DNA from: Saccoglossus kowalevskii
Lineage: Eukaryota > Hemichordata > Enteropneusta > Harrimaniidae
Direction of reading: 5' to 3'
Assembly: GCF_000003605.2 (NCBI RefSeq)
Contig: NW_003131857.1
Coordinates: 196,893 to 242,341 of the forward strand
DNA length: 45,449 nt
Both the position numbers and the translations under genes were made by a program. Position 1 is the first letter of the stretch. Every line of letters starts with the position of its first letter. Under the pieces are notes generated by a model. It saw only the letters and a program-made list of their open reading frames with translations, had not been told where the DNA came from and did no database searches. Positions 1 through 14,000 of this stretch are shown piece by piece.

Positions 1-1894
1 CCCCCACACACACACACACACACAATTTTTCAAGGTGGACCACAACTAGTTAACAGTCGAAAACTCTCAAAAAAATGTAATTTTGTCTAGATGTTTCCTG
101 AACAGTGTAACGAGATTACCCTTATATGTGCAACATACATAAATTTGTTTGTTCTTGATTGTTGCCATTTTTACCGGCATTCCACAGCAGCTTGCACAGA
201 GCCTTTAGAAATACATGCTACAGTTGTGCGCATCTTGGCAACATAGAACGTTCTATGATGTATCGGTAGCTCCACCCTGAGAATAGGTGTGAATAATAAA
301 TTCGTCTTGAAAAAATATCTCCCCCCCCCCCAAAAAAAAAAAATTCAAATCCTCATGAGAATGAATGATTCAAGAGATAGTTGTAATGTAATTATAATAT
401 TTCTGGCAATACAATTGAGCTAACTGTAAAAAATGAAATTTTCTTATTTTTCAAATTTCACATTTAGTCAGATTCAAATACATTCCATTGTTTACAATTG
501 AAACACATGTGTAATGTAGCATTTGGGCATTTATCTGTTACTAAATTATATTCCACATGCAAGAATAATTTTATAATAATCCTGATTTTATGCGCAGTAT
601 ATATTCATGTATATTTTGCAGAATTCTTATAACTTTCATAGCTTCCAGTATCATTTACTTCCAAAATTGTTAAATCTGTCTGTGTGATACATGCTGCATT
701 ATACGGTAAATAGCTTTCGAATTTGATAAATAAATATTAGAAATATTTTTTTTCAAGAAAAGTTCTGGTTGTCCTAGTCGGCAGTATTTTTGCTGGGAAC
801 AGATTGACCAGCTTTGTTTATTAGTCCAAGAAAATTGTTCAGCTTGGAATGTGTCTGAACCCCTCATTAGTATGCAAGAATGTAGGAATATACCAGGGAA
901 ATTGTTAATTGTAGTGTATTTTACTTATGAAAGATTAAAAAGTGCATGGAGATTTTATGAAAATGTGTGAATGTTAACAGAATGTCATGTGGTCACAGTT
1001 GCAGAATAAATGATGGACTACTTTGGGCGTAGCTATAAAATGTGTCACCGAAGTACTCACATGTGTGCATGATTCCAATAGTTTGTGGTGTGAAGAATCT
1101 CCATTAGAAAATAAGTATTGTGTAATTTGTAGTGAGAATGTATTCAAGTAGATTTATGTTTATGAATCTTGTTTCTTTTCAAAGTGTATTTATATAATTA
1201 AAATATTTTTTTGATGGATTGAATTTACAAATGATGAGTTATTTTGTTATACCATCACTCGAATTATGTGTTACGAATTTCTATTGTTAATTGTGTAATT
1301 GTTGATTTTAATTTCCTGCCTTCAGTGTTCTCCCAGAAATTTAAACCACCTTGGTGGTAAGAATGTACATCATACTAATTTGCGTATCATTTGCATATAT
1401 TTGCATAGTTATTTGAAACAGAAATTGTGATGATTAACCTACTCAGTTTTACTAATTTAAATTATTGTCTTACAAAACTGTTAACTGAGTAATGCAACTA
1501 CACAAGTTTTATGTTTTCAGCAACTTATCAATTTGATCGAAAAATTAACAATGGTGCAGTGGAAATGGCACTGTGGCAGTCAAGATAATGACTATGACAG
1601 AGTCAGATCAGTATGGTTGTTAAAACAAAGCACTGTGGTGATACTGTCACGCTGTTTGTATCTTGGGGAGAATTTAAAAACTAGTCTTCACCGAACACCA
1701 CCATGTTGGTTGGTGATCCATAGTTACAGTATGCAGAAATATCGAAATGCCACAATAACCAAACAGTTTGTTGAAACCTTTCCTGCTCAAATTGTTGGTT
1801 GTTCAATGATGCTATTTACCTTGCTTGTCTTGGATTTGGATAAAGTCATTAGACATCAAGAATATTCAATTTTTCAATATATTTTTCTTCCAAG
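1..1894. other. Upstream intron or unrecognised sequence; CA microsatellite
   Basis: No NAPRT exon is recognisable here, although one must precede 1895. Positions 5-24 are a CA microsatellite and about 321-342 a C/A homopolymer run. A 171-codon open frame at 1533-2048 contains exon a only at its end. Its earlier part has no family resemblance, reads through the exon's acceptor and is probably chance. Confidence 0.6.
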
Positions 1895-2025
1895 CCTGGT
1901 TGCCACCAATGCTGCTAGATTTCGTATGGCTGCAGGACCGGGCAAAAGTCTGTTGGAATTTGGATTGAGGAGAGCACAGGGACCAGACGGTGGACTATCA
2001 GCATCTAAATATTGTTATATTGGAG
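1895..2025 (+). CDS. NAPRT: NAPRT exon a (first recognised in window)
   Basis: The acceptor is TTTTCTTCCAAG and the donor is G|GTAAG. The exon starts with the third base of a split codon, probably Ser, then encodes [10 protein letters not shown] through [19 protein letters not shown]. It leaves one base of a Gly codon for the next exon. An upstream exon is therefore required. I did not find a convincing one in 1-1894. Confidence 0.93.
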
Positions 2026-5000
2026 GTAAGTGGTTTCCACCCCTCTGAATGAAATGGATCTGACCTGTTCAATGATGGCAGTATAGAATAAAGGTACATT
2101 CCATTATTTAGTAGAGGTAATGCCCTAGCTTGGTGGTGAACATGTTTGTTGCATTTTGACTCTATGAGGGATTTGTGGGTAATGATGACTACGATAATTT
2201 GTCGAAATATTTCTGACTTCTTGTGTAGGTTTCGATGGGACGAGTAACGTACTTGCCGGCAAGCTGTTCAACATACCAGTTAAAGGCACTCATGCCCATG
2301 CGTTCGTGACCTCATTCACGTCACTAGATGACCTCAAAAACAGGGTAAGGAGAATTATAGAGATTGGGGAGGGGTGCATAGATCCATATATTATAAAAAA
2401 TTTCATTGAAAAATACTTTTATATAACAATATGAACCAACATACATAGCATCATGATTAATTATTATGATAAAACAACACATTTATTTTTAGTTTCAATT
2501 GTTGCCATAAACTCATAGCATGTATTTATTTTATTTAAACCGATCGAAAACTATGACGTGGTATGACGCCCTCTGTGGTGGAAGAGTGTTGTCAATCACA
2601 AGGTACTTCACCTTACTATGTATGTTTATACTAAATAGTGGATGCGTCGTTCTAAGATTTATAAAATAAAGATATGCACATGGTGGTCTGCAATGAAGAT
2701 CTCATTCATATGATGGTCTGCAATGAGATCTCATGTCAATATAAACAAACAAGAAATAGAAAATAAGCAAGATTCTTGCTGTATTTAACATTTTTGTCCA
2801 GATTTGTCTGTATATTTTTCTTTTTCCTTCAATATTTCTGGAAATCAACCCTAATTTCAAAGGCAACAGACAAAATTTGAGTCAATTTTCAGTTTTTAAT
2901 AAAAAAAATGACTATTTTTGTCCTAATCTTTTGGAGAAAAGTGACTATAAACGGAACTATTTTGTGAATCTGTGATTTTAGAGTGAACAGGTGGTGAAAA
3001 GGTTGAAAATGCAAAGCACATGTAATACATGTTGAGCTTTTTTTCAAAACATTTTGCGCTTGCAATGCATCGCTTTCCTCTACATCACACTAGGGTTAAC
3101 CAACCACCTTCCATCCTGACTATGCACACATGTCATTAGCAAGACATTGATGCTTTTTTTCAAAACATTTCTGCGCTTGCATGCATCGCTTTCCTCTACA
3201 TCACACCTAGGGTTAACCAACCACCCTTCCATCCTGACTATGCACACATGTCATTAGCAAGACATTGATGCTTTTTTTCAAAACATTTCTGCGCTTGCAT
3301 GCATCGCTTTCCTCTACATCACACCTAGGGTTAACCAACCACCCTTCCATCCTGACTATGCACACATGTCATTAGCAAGACATTGATGCTTTTTTTCAAA
3401 ATATTTCTGCGCTTGCATGCATCGCTTTCCTCTACATCACACCTAGGGTTAACCAACCACCCTTTCATCCTGACTATGCACACATGTCATTAGCAAGACA
3501 TTGATGCTTTTTTCCCCAATATTTTTTCCTTGTTTTCTCCCGGTTAATTCAGGTTGTTGATGACGGTTTACCAGTGAATGCTATCTATGTAAGTTACTGC
3601 TATCGGTGATGGGTTATCGGTAGTTGTAGTATTTTACCCACGGTGAAATTTAGTTGTCACTATTAAATCTTGTAAAAGTAATTTTTTTCCAACCATCTTG
3701 CTTGCCTGTGTTTAACATTACACTATAAGTTGGTTCATTTTAAACCTGTATTCCCTTTCTTCTCGCATCTAGAGTTCTCTCCAATTGATGACACTTTCAT
3801 ATAATTTCCCCAAACACTGTTGTATATTGCTTAATAACTAATCCATAGATTTAAATGCATAAGGACATAAGGATAATTGCTTTCGTTAATGGACATACTT
3901 TTTTCTTGCTGTTACCTTGGTAACTATTAAATTACGTAAGGGATAGAAGAATAGTAGTATTATACATGTATATAATTTAGTCGTGTATACAGAAACAATT
4001 TATCATCACACTTTAAGGTAAATGCGGTAGGCTACTTTTGTATATAACTAGTTAAAGTTGTATTATCAGCAAAATGCTGTTTGAGTAATGTAATAAATGT
4101 GTAGGCTTCGGTTGTGATTTGAGTTTTCAGCATCTTAGGGAGTCATCAAGTCACCGAATCATATGTAAGATTCTCTGTTCGGCCATCGAAGATAGACTAT
4201 ATTACAAAATCAGCATTTTCATTAGGATTAGTCTAAGATGAACACTAGACTCTTGAGTTAATTAATTTCATAAATTTTTAAAATTCAAATACTTTTGATT
4301 TTAAGTTAGCAGCTTGATGTAAATGATGTGTCATTTTCCAATGGGTGCTTGGTATTATCGGTATGTGCAATCTGGTTTACAAAGATGAACTAACAATCTT
4401 TCTTATTATTTAGATGTTACAGCCAGCAGACCAAAGCAAATCACTTCAAAATCTAGTGGAGATGAGTCAGACATGGCTGGATAGAATTGAAGGATTGCTT
4501 GAGATTTTAAAAGAAGAAACACATAAGGGTGAACTAGCGTCATTTATATCGTATGCCATGGCGTTTCCAACTGGGTTTCTAGCGTTAGTTGACACCTATG
4601 ACGTTCTCAGGTATGATCAGGAAACAGGTAACCGTATTGTAACCGTTAAGTAATGCGCGGATTGTTAATTATCCCGGTTGGACGTAGCCCGAAAGCGAGG
4701 ACTTGTAATTTCACTATCGTGCGTCAATCTGCACCTGTAACTGGGCTGATTAGTAACGAGTAATGTGTGAATGCAATTCACAGTGTACTTCTGTCCAATC
4801 GATTTAAAAAAGTGCAAGAAACAATGATGAATAATCATTTCCTGGTTACAAACTGTCTTTCTAATGTTTTGAGTAATACTAGAGATGTTCAAGCATTCAT
4901 TGTATGTATGTATGTATGCATGCATGGATGTTAAGAATACAAGAATGTTTAAATTCACCTGTGGCCGAGACTTGAAAAAAGCATTACGAATAATTGAAAA

Positions 5001-8000
5001 CGATGCAATTCTAGGTATTACAGTAAATAATTATCAATGTGATAACCACAGTATTTAAAAAAAAAAATAATTGTGTTACATAAAACCAAAAACATGTTGA
5101 ACATATTGTATATTGTACTCATCAAAAATAGGGTTTTCATCACAACTCATGTGACAAATGTTGCAATTTTTTCACTTGATTAATATTTTTTTTTTTTAGG
5201 AGTGGTATTCCTAACTTTGTTGCTGTGGCATTGTCTCTGCATGATCTTGGGTACAAATCAATTGGTATACGACTTGATAGTGGTGATTTAGCTTATCTAT
5301 CACTTAGAGCTAGGGAAATATTTACAAAGATTGCCGACAAGTAAGTTGAAACTACTATGTTAGGTCATCGCTGGCATTCATGTTGTATTTTTCGTTTGTT
5401 TTTGGTTGTAATTGTAAGTTCCCATGGTAACCACTCTGCCAAAGTAATGCTGCCTGTTACAAAGGCAGAACAGACTTTACTGTAGCTGTTTTATGCTACT
5501 CCGTGAACAATTGAACCAACAGGAAATTGAACCGACAACTTCCCTCATGCGAGTGAAATCTAACTAACCACTGCTCTTTTATGTGGAGTGGAGAAATGAT
5601 TTTACAGTCAGACCCCTGCAAGTGACCAGCTCTATATAAAGTATCTCTGCCTAGGGGGACCATTTTTAGGCAGTCTCAAAGCATAACATATTTGGAACCT
5701 GTGCATAAAGACACTTATTTTATGTCACCATCCCTTTCACAATATTTTACTGATTCACCTTTGTATAGACAAATTTTTAATTCTCTTAAATTTTACTTTT
5801 TTGATTTTAACCAGCGCAATGAATTGTTATTTTCTGTCAAATGTTTGAGCTGATAATCTATAAAAAAAAATCCAACCTCAATTTAAGGACAACCTGCCTT
5901 TACAGACTATTCGAATGAAATCCCCTGGATCATCGTTATACACAGGTTTGGCTTCTAAAATTGTTGGCAAGACCTGTAGGGTGCAACTAATACACACAAA
6001 ATGTTGTACATGTATGTACCTAAAAAATTTAAATAACAAAATTGCATTTTTACACTCAAGTTAAAACTTGAAGTTAGATAGATGTATTTGTTTAGAGAAG
6101 CAGTAAATACATATGTTACAAGAGAGTGTGATATACCTAGAAAGATCTCTTACTGAATGTTTACGCTAGTGCCAATTTTTTAGTACACTAAGGAGCTTGA
6201 TAATCACCCTTAAGCCAGTGAAGCTTCACTTATTCAATATTCTAAATTGCTTTGTACACACAAAAATATTTTAAAATGCTTGCGCAGTTTGCCAACATAA
6301 ACCGCCAATCAAGTTCAAATTTGTTTCAGATGTCAAACATGTCGGGAGAGGAAATTGTTATTTAAATTTGGGGAGTCGTCACCTGCGCATGTGTCAGATG
6401 ACCATAGCGTTTCATTGTTTACAAACAAGCGTCTGCCCATGAGCCTTTGCGTTTGTAGCGTGTGTTGTTATCGTCGCTTGGGACTCAATTCCTGTGTGCA
6501 CAGGTGATGACCGTCTCGCTTTAACTAACAATGGTCACAATGCACAATTCACAATAGGGCTCCCGAACGAAGTCATGAATCTAGAAGTAATTTAAGCTTA
6601 ATTGCTTACTAATGGGTTTAATTATTTTCATTGCTATAGATATAATTTGCCATGGTTTGCTAAGCTTAATATAGTCGCCAGTAACGATATAAACGAGGAG
6701 ACCATCCACTCCCTTAACCAGCAGGTGAGTATAACGCCCTCCACTCTAATTGTGATTTATATCCTCCCTTTTGTTTTTAAGACATGGCATATTTGCTGGC
6801 TTGGTCAGCCCCTATTTTATAATTTTATAGAGCTATGAAAGTATTACAATGATGAGTATAATAATGACATCAGGTAGGTAAGGTACTATGTCGTATCATG
6901 TGGGCATTCTATATTTCAATTCCTGATTCTCCAGGTATCGTTTTTTGCAAGTACATCGTTGAAGGGCATATTAAAGTACCTAGATGACAGTGGTGTCTGG
7001 CATCTGGAGTGGGTTTCAATTTAATACAACATTGTATGCACCTGATTAGCATTAAGTAGAAGGTATATTATTTCTGGATTCCAGCCTACAGACCATATAA
7101 AATGGTCAACTGGTATTGCAATGCTCCTTGGTGTTTTTCCTGTGCAATCAATAAAAAAATAACAGGAGAAATATCCCAGACTTTTTGATGTTATTTTCCA
7201 TCATTTTAACTCCAGCAAAAAATCAATGTCTTGACTATGATATTGGTACATGTTTGTATCTGAGTTATGGAATGGCAATGTGTATGACCAGATTTACATT
7301 ACTTGGGGTTTGCAACTACGGTGACATGATACCAAGATCCTGATCAATCTCGCTCTCGCATAAGAAGCGTTCCCAGCTCAGAACAATACGAATGCGCATG
7401 CCCAAGGTAACTAGGTTACTGTGTGGTCCAGGTGGATTAGAATGGCTGCCCATGATGTAACGGATTACGAGAACTGTATTTTTTGTACATTTTCGATGTA
7501 TTACATTTTTCACTATGATAGTGGCAAGACCTTGAACATTGATATATGTCATGTCAGAAGGTCGTAGCCTCAGTCTCGCCATCTACGAGAAAAGACTTGA
7601 ATGAGATCTTGACATGATGTCACCATACAGTATTAGGCGCGTTGCAAACCCCAAGTAATGTACCTGTGGTATGACTAATTTATTACAATGAACAGTGATT
7701 TTCTTGAACTATTTGAGTTAGGCGATTTACCAGAAAGTATAACTCAGGAAATGGGAAACAACTAAATTAACGAAAAGAAAATACTAGAGCTGAGAAAAAT
7801 TGCTTGGCTTAGAATTCATGTTGGAAAGACCAATAAGGCAAATAAAAAAATTTGAGATGTTTGCTCATATCGTAATTTTGTCTAGGAAATCATTCCAGCT
7901 GATACCTGCAATTTTCTGCCTCTTTATTGTAATAAAAGTAAAAATTTAGATAGAATACACAGCATTTTATATTATGCGTTCAAACTTTGAAATAGTTATG

Positions 8001-11000
8001 CAAATGAGAAGCCAATAGGAACTCAAAAGTCAGGAATTCCACGCTACTACCAATCGCATACACCCCAGCAAAACTATCGCTGCAACAGAATCGTCTGCGA
8101 TTTTCTCTAAATCTTGAATAATTTGTGTGCTTAACAATAGTTTATACTCCATTATTATTATATTCTTGATCCTTTCCAGGGTCATTCAATCGATACATAC
8201 GGTATTGGAACTCATCTAGTAACGTGCCAGAGACAGCCAGCATTAGGATGTGTGTTTAAGGTACGGTAATACCCGGTACATGTGTTGAGTAAGAACATTT
8301 TGTATTTGTCAAGTTATGATGAATTCTGTTTTGTAATTTATCTAATAGATATACATTCTCAACTGTGATTTGTCGTAGAGGCCAATGATGCTGGGTGGGT
8401 GAAACACTAGTGAATATTTTACTTTACTCAGCGCTTACGTCAAATTCACATTTTAGTTGATGAATTTACATAGTATATAAGTGTCTGTAACCTGAAATAA
8501 ATGCGATTTTGGCAAGAATGTCATCGCTAACTATTTGTTGTTTAATTGATTATTGTATGATACATGTATGTCCTGTGATTGATTTTCATAAACAAAAATA
8601 ATGTATAACTAAATTTAAGAGGAAATTTAAAATGATGTTATGCGATGTGATGTCAACGTTATGTCATTTAGCGGCTTTCATAACTGATGCTATTAACTAA
8701 AAAGGTATGTTTTTTGGACCTGATTTGATCCAAATTTCTTGCATCATTTTTTACCAAAAAATATTACCTTTTCATTCCTGGAAATGATGTAATTTTACTA
8801 GTCAATATATAGACCAACTGCTTTGATTTCTGTTTGAGTTTTGACGACAGACCCATACATTTTTGTTTGAGTGCCTCTCCCCATATTCCAGTCTCCACTC
8901 CTTCCATTGTGATCCCAGTCTTGGCCATGCAGTTCATACCATCTTTGTGTGACACTTTTTATTTGTTTATATCACAGCTAGTGGAAGTAGATGGAGTAGC
9001 CCGAATGAAACTCAGTCAAGACATGGAGAAGATGACATTGCCTGGCAAGAAAAATGTCTTTAGATTATATGGACATGATGGTAGGAATTTATTTTATGAT
9101 GAAATTGTATTTTAATGGAAGATATATTATGCTCTGTACTTTCTGTAAATGTATAATTTAAAATTTCTACCCTGAAAATTATCTAAATGTCTGACGATAA
9201 ATTTGTATAACATGCAATAGTACATGTATGTGTATGGAAAGTTAATCATATTGTGTGTAAGCTTGTACCATTACATGCTGCTTTTGTGACCTCTGTTCAA
9301 ATTAGTCATACAATTCACCTTCATTTTCACGGTCAAATGTTTTCCCAACGCATTGCCTACTGCATGATGTTGTTATATAACCGTACTTAACCAGCTCAGC
9401 TAGGGCCCATCCCCACTTTTGGGACATTTCTATTTGTGGGTTCACATTTGGTTCACACAAGTGCCCATCCCCTAACAAAATGCCCTAAATGTTAGTGTCT
9501 GTTCATAAAACATTGTCTTTGATCATTGTTTGACCAAGAATGCTTTTAGGAATTCCTTTAGAATTGCATCGGTACAATACAGCATTCTGATTGGTTTATA
9601 ACAGACTTAACCTATCAGGTCAAAGGACATTGTTGCAGGTCAAATCATGCAAATTCATCATGCCGGAAAATGCTTCAAACACTTTCTTCAGTATAGATAA
9701 TTATGATGATGAACTAATTCTTAATAATGTTAACCTCATAAATTTTAGTGGTATGTAATTAATATCGTAATAAGATGTGTGTATTTTTTGTGATCATTTG
9801 TGATTCTTCATTGTAAAAGTGTTGAAATCAATGACGAATCAACTAATTTCACAATTTTTTCCAAAAAAAACACGTAATATTCGCCTCAATCTGTCATATG
9901 TGTCATATGTCAAATTGTCATTTGCCCACTTTTGGGTTGGGGGTCGGGTAAGCACCCACCCCACTAAAATACATGATTATTGGAGCTGTGTACCCTGGGC
10001 GCTAAACCGATCAAGTACGGTAAAATTCATAATGGCTATACATAAATGGTAGGCAATGTGTTAAAAATACTAGGAATAATCTGTTCTATATACTTTCCAC
10101 ACAGTGTTTTCTGTCTTGCTAGATATAATATAGAATAATGGACATGTCTCTTACTCACAGTATGTTTCACCTAACCCTAAGCCACACATATTGATAGTGC
10201 ATATTTACCGTTGATCGACAAAATACTGCTTGTCAGACTTTTGTGATTTTCTCCTGCTAATGATGTTTGAATGTTTTGCGTGAAACTTTGTGGAAAAGTG
10301 AATTACGAGGAAAAGAATAAATCATTATATTCCAGTTACTTTACTGTCTGATGTTTGCAAATGATCACATCTGTGCTACACATGAATATACTCGTCACAT
10401 CTGGGAGGCAATCATCTTATGAGATCACATGACTATCACAAATCGATTACCGTATTTTCTCTATTACAAGCACATCTGCAATAGAAATGTACCCAAACCA
10501 AAATTTAAATTTCTTGTTTATTGGATGATGCCAAATCTTACTTAGTTTGGCCTTAGACCTCATTGTCATTTGCATATGCAAATTTGCCACTAATTAAACA
10601 AATATACACATATTTTACATACATGCCATGCTTACTTTGGCTCAACAATGGTGAACTATGAGGTTATTACGAGGATACCAAAAAGTATGCACGAAGACAG
10701 TACAGCAAGAGTATTGGCTAACGCTCAGGGGAGGTCAATTCGACGGCGAACTGTCGAGAGCATATTTTCGGGGGGCTGCCATGTTTGTTTTTATTATTAG
10801 CAGACTTTCGCGCACGTAATTGCTCCATATTTGGAATTCACATTTCCTAATATGGTAGGATGAAAATACCCAGTGCAATACCACAAAATTATGACTCACT
10901 GTAACTTACGGCGTTTCAACGACAGATGTATAATAATATGATATGATATGAATTTTATTCAGTACAATGGTCTCAGGCCTATGGTACAATAAATCAAAAA

Positions 11001-14000
11001 ATAGAAAAATACATATAGAGGAATTCCTTTAAATAATTGTTGAATCTACTAGTCACAACTGGTTAAGTAGATTGACTCTGTGTTTAGAAGCGTAGAATAC
11101 AAATTTTGAAATTTGAAGTACAGATAAGTTGTCAAACTGCATTAAACAAAGAAATTTTTCATAAGTCTGATTTGACAGATAAAATATAGGTAAAGATTTA
11201 CATAACGTGGACATACAAGGCAAAAATGGTATTCATCTTCAACCAACCCTAAATTACATAATTTACAGATTCTCATATTCCTCGGTATGTTTAGTTTACG
11301 ATTAGATTCAACCCAAAGGTTGTGAGATGATGTTCGAAGCCTACATAGCGTAGAACGTAACTTGTTGTCTTTTATTAAATGCAAATATTTTTCACATCCA
11401 AAATCGATCTTAAAATCTCCGTATTTATCGAGTTTAGGATAATTATTGAGATCTGTAAACCAAGTTTGTTTATACATATCATGAACTCTTTGGGTGAATA
11501 GAGACACAAAGGATAATAATATTATATTATAATTGCTTCCTAGGACATGCACTTGTTGACCTGATGATGCAAGAGAAAGAGGAAGCACCAAGTCCTGGAC
11601 AACGAGTGTTATGCCGGCATCCATTTGAAGTGAGTTTATCTTTGCGTTGTGATACTGTAAAACGACTAATTTTCACTGGGTTTAAATTTCACTGATTTAC
11701 CTTTCAGGCATATTCAGTGGGTTTTAAATTCACGGTTTTATCATTTAGCTAATGTGTTCTATGCTAAATTTTACATATTCACTGTCAGCGAAATAAGCAA
11801 AATTAAAACCCAGTGAATAATTAACCCTTTTACAGTATATTGCTTATATTAAAATACATCTACCGTAGTACCGAAAACACCAAGAATTTACGGCCCACAC
11901 AAAGCTGTACTGGCAAATAAGCATTCAAAATTTGTTGTCTGAAACATTGAACAGTGATTTGCATTTTGTTCACATTGCTCACTGAAGATCTATAGTTTAG
12001 TACCATAATAGAATCCCTTATCATGCACATGACACAAAGCATTTTTCGTTCCAATTTTGAGCTTTTGTCTCATTAAACTATTATGACAAGCTGTAAAAAT
12101 ATGCTTACAACATAATTGGACTGATATGATCACTGCATACTTGCTTTCGTGATTACTTTGCAGTGTTCTTGTGGTAACCTTATAATATTTTTTCAACTTT
12201 CAGGAATCCAAGAGAGCGTATGTTATTCCTGCCTCAGTTGAACCACTTTTGAAAAAATATTGGTTTGAAGGCAAGGTAAGTCCACTTCCTTGTCTTTCTG
12301 ATTTGATGTCATGCGGTTATTTATATACGAGATGTGTTTGTTTCACATATCTTTTACTTTTAAACATTTAGAGATTTTCTTGAGCTGAGAATCTATGGTA
12401 GTGGCCATTTGGACCAGCTGTTACAAGATCGCTAATTGATTTTTGGCGAGCCAGCGTTGTCAGTTTGACTTCACTTGTTGACCGACTCCTTGCACTCATG
12501 GTTTGAACTATTACATGCACTTAGAGGGAACGTTAAACTATCAGTCTGTGTGAAAAACTGTGTAAAAAGTTGATATATTGAAGATAATATTTGTAAAAAT
12601 TGTAAAAAGTTGGCAGGCGATAACTCTGACCAAAACTGTGTATTTATATCTGTAAACCAAAAACGTTCACATAGTGTTTCAAACATGCGAAATGCGTATT
12701 CTCATATGTGTTGGTGCTCTAATAGAAACCGCATTCCATTTATTGCATTGTAGCATTTTAATAGGCACCGCTGTTTCAACCAGTAATAAAGATTTTACAG
12801 TTCTAGTAATCGATGGGTATGTTTCATTGTTCAGTCAATCACTTATGTTAATTCAATTTCTATTTTTTGTGAAGATTTGTCAACCAGTGCAATCCCTACA
12901 CGATATTAAATCAAGAATGGAGAGTTCATTACGAAGTCTACGAGCTGACCATAAAAGGGCATTGAACCCAACACCATATAAGGTAAACCAGCAGCAATAT
13001 GAAACTATTTGTTTGTTTGGTGTGAAAATCGATAATTTTGTATGTTGATCAAAAAATATACACTAACTAACATATCCTCGGGGGCGGAGCTACGTCACAA
13101 GGCGTTCCACGTTGCTACGACGCGCACCACTGTACATGCATTTCTATGGGCTCTGTGCGCGCTGCTGTGGAACGACGGTCGAGTCGATGAAAATTCGAGA
13201 AAACAACACAAACTCAACTTTGAAGTAATCCCGAACAACCAAATTTATATATGTTACACACGTAGGGCTAATCGTGTTACACTGTTCAGAAGAGTCTCAA
13301 CAATCATCCCAAAATATCGTTTTCTGCGAGTTTTGGGCCTTTGTTTTCACCGCCGCGGGTTGCCAGGAGGTGAAAATGCCCGGATGTCCGCCCTCGAGGA
13401 TACGAGTTCTATTACGCTTTATTGAAACACTGACTCTAATTTGAATTAATAATTTTGTACCACAAACGACAGCCAATCATTAACTCCCAAATGCACATGT
13501 GATTAAATTAGTTGACTATATTTTGAATGTGACTGATATCAAGGGCTTTTTCATGCAGAATACTGTAAAACACGTTTAAATATCTACACACCATTTTAGC
13601 GAATTTAACTCAATGCATGAATTAACAAAATCTTAATTTAGCTAAAATACCAACAATCTCATTGTGAGAATATACTTTATTTTAAATTACTGACATCTTG
13701 AATTCGTGATTACAGATTAGCTAAATTAACATGCTAGCTAAATAGGACATGTTTTACAGTACTCTTCTTTAAGTTTGTATTTCAGTTTTTAAATTACAAG
13801 ACTATCATATTGATATATATATATATATGGAAGTAAATATTCTGACAACTTTGACTCTGGCTGCAAATCATACTAGAGGCTGAAGCATTATGCTAAAAAT
13901 CGCCACCTCGTTAATTTCACTGTTCGAATTTATGAAGTCTATTGATTGATAATCAGCCAATCAAATAGCTACATTTAGTGTATGCAGGAAACTTTATTAC

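Noticed and set aside
1420-1490. LFETE-like translation that recalls the QLLET motif preceding exon a in NAPRT
   Set aside because: An in-frame stop lies just before it, no donor follows, and the expected NYAS-like end with a two-base split codon is absent.
1533-1894. Open frame of about 120 codons upstream of NAPRT exon a
   Set aside because: It has no resemblance to the NAPRT N-terminal domain or another family I know, and it crosses a proper splice acceptor at 1893-1894.
7316-7582. 88-codon minus-strand open frame
   Set aside because: It lies entirely inside the MITE with 22-bp ends and resembles no protein.
12471-12800. Hint of a second LINE or zinc-knuckle fragment ([16 protein letters not shown] on the plus strand) before NAPRT exon j
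   Set aside because: Cys/His spacing does not match well, frames are broken and no 3' tail is visible. I could not separate it from chance.
13042-13425. 127-codon plus-strand open frame in the last NAPRT intron
   Set aside because: It lies between well-supported exons j and k, has no family resemblance and no matching splice sites.
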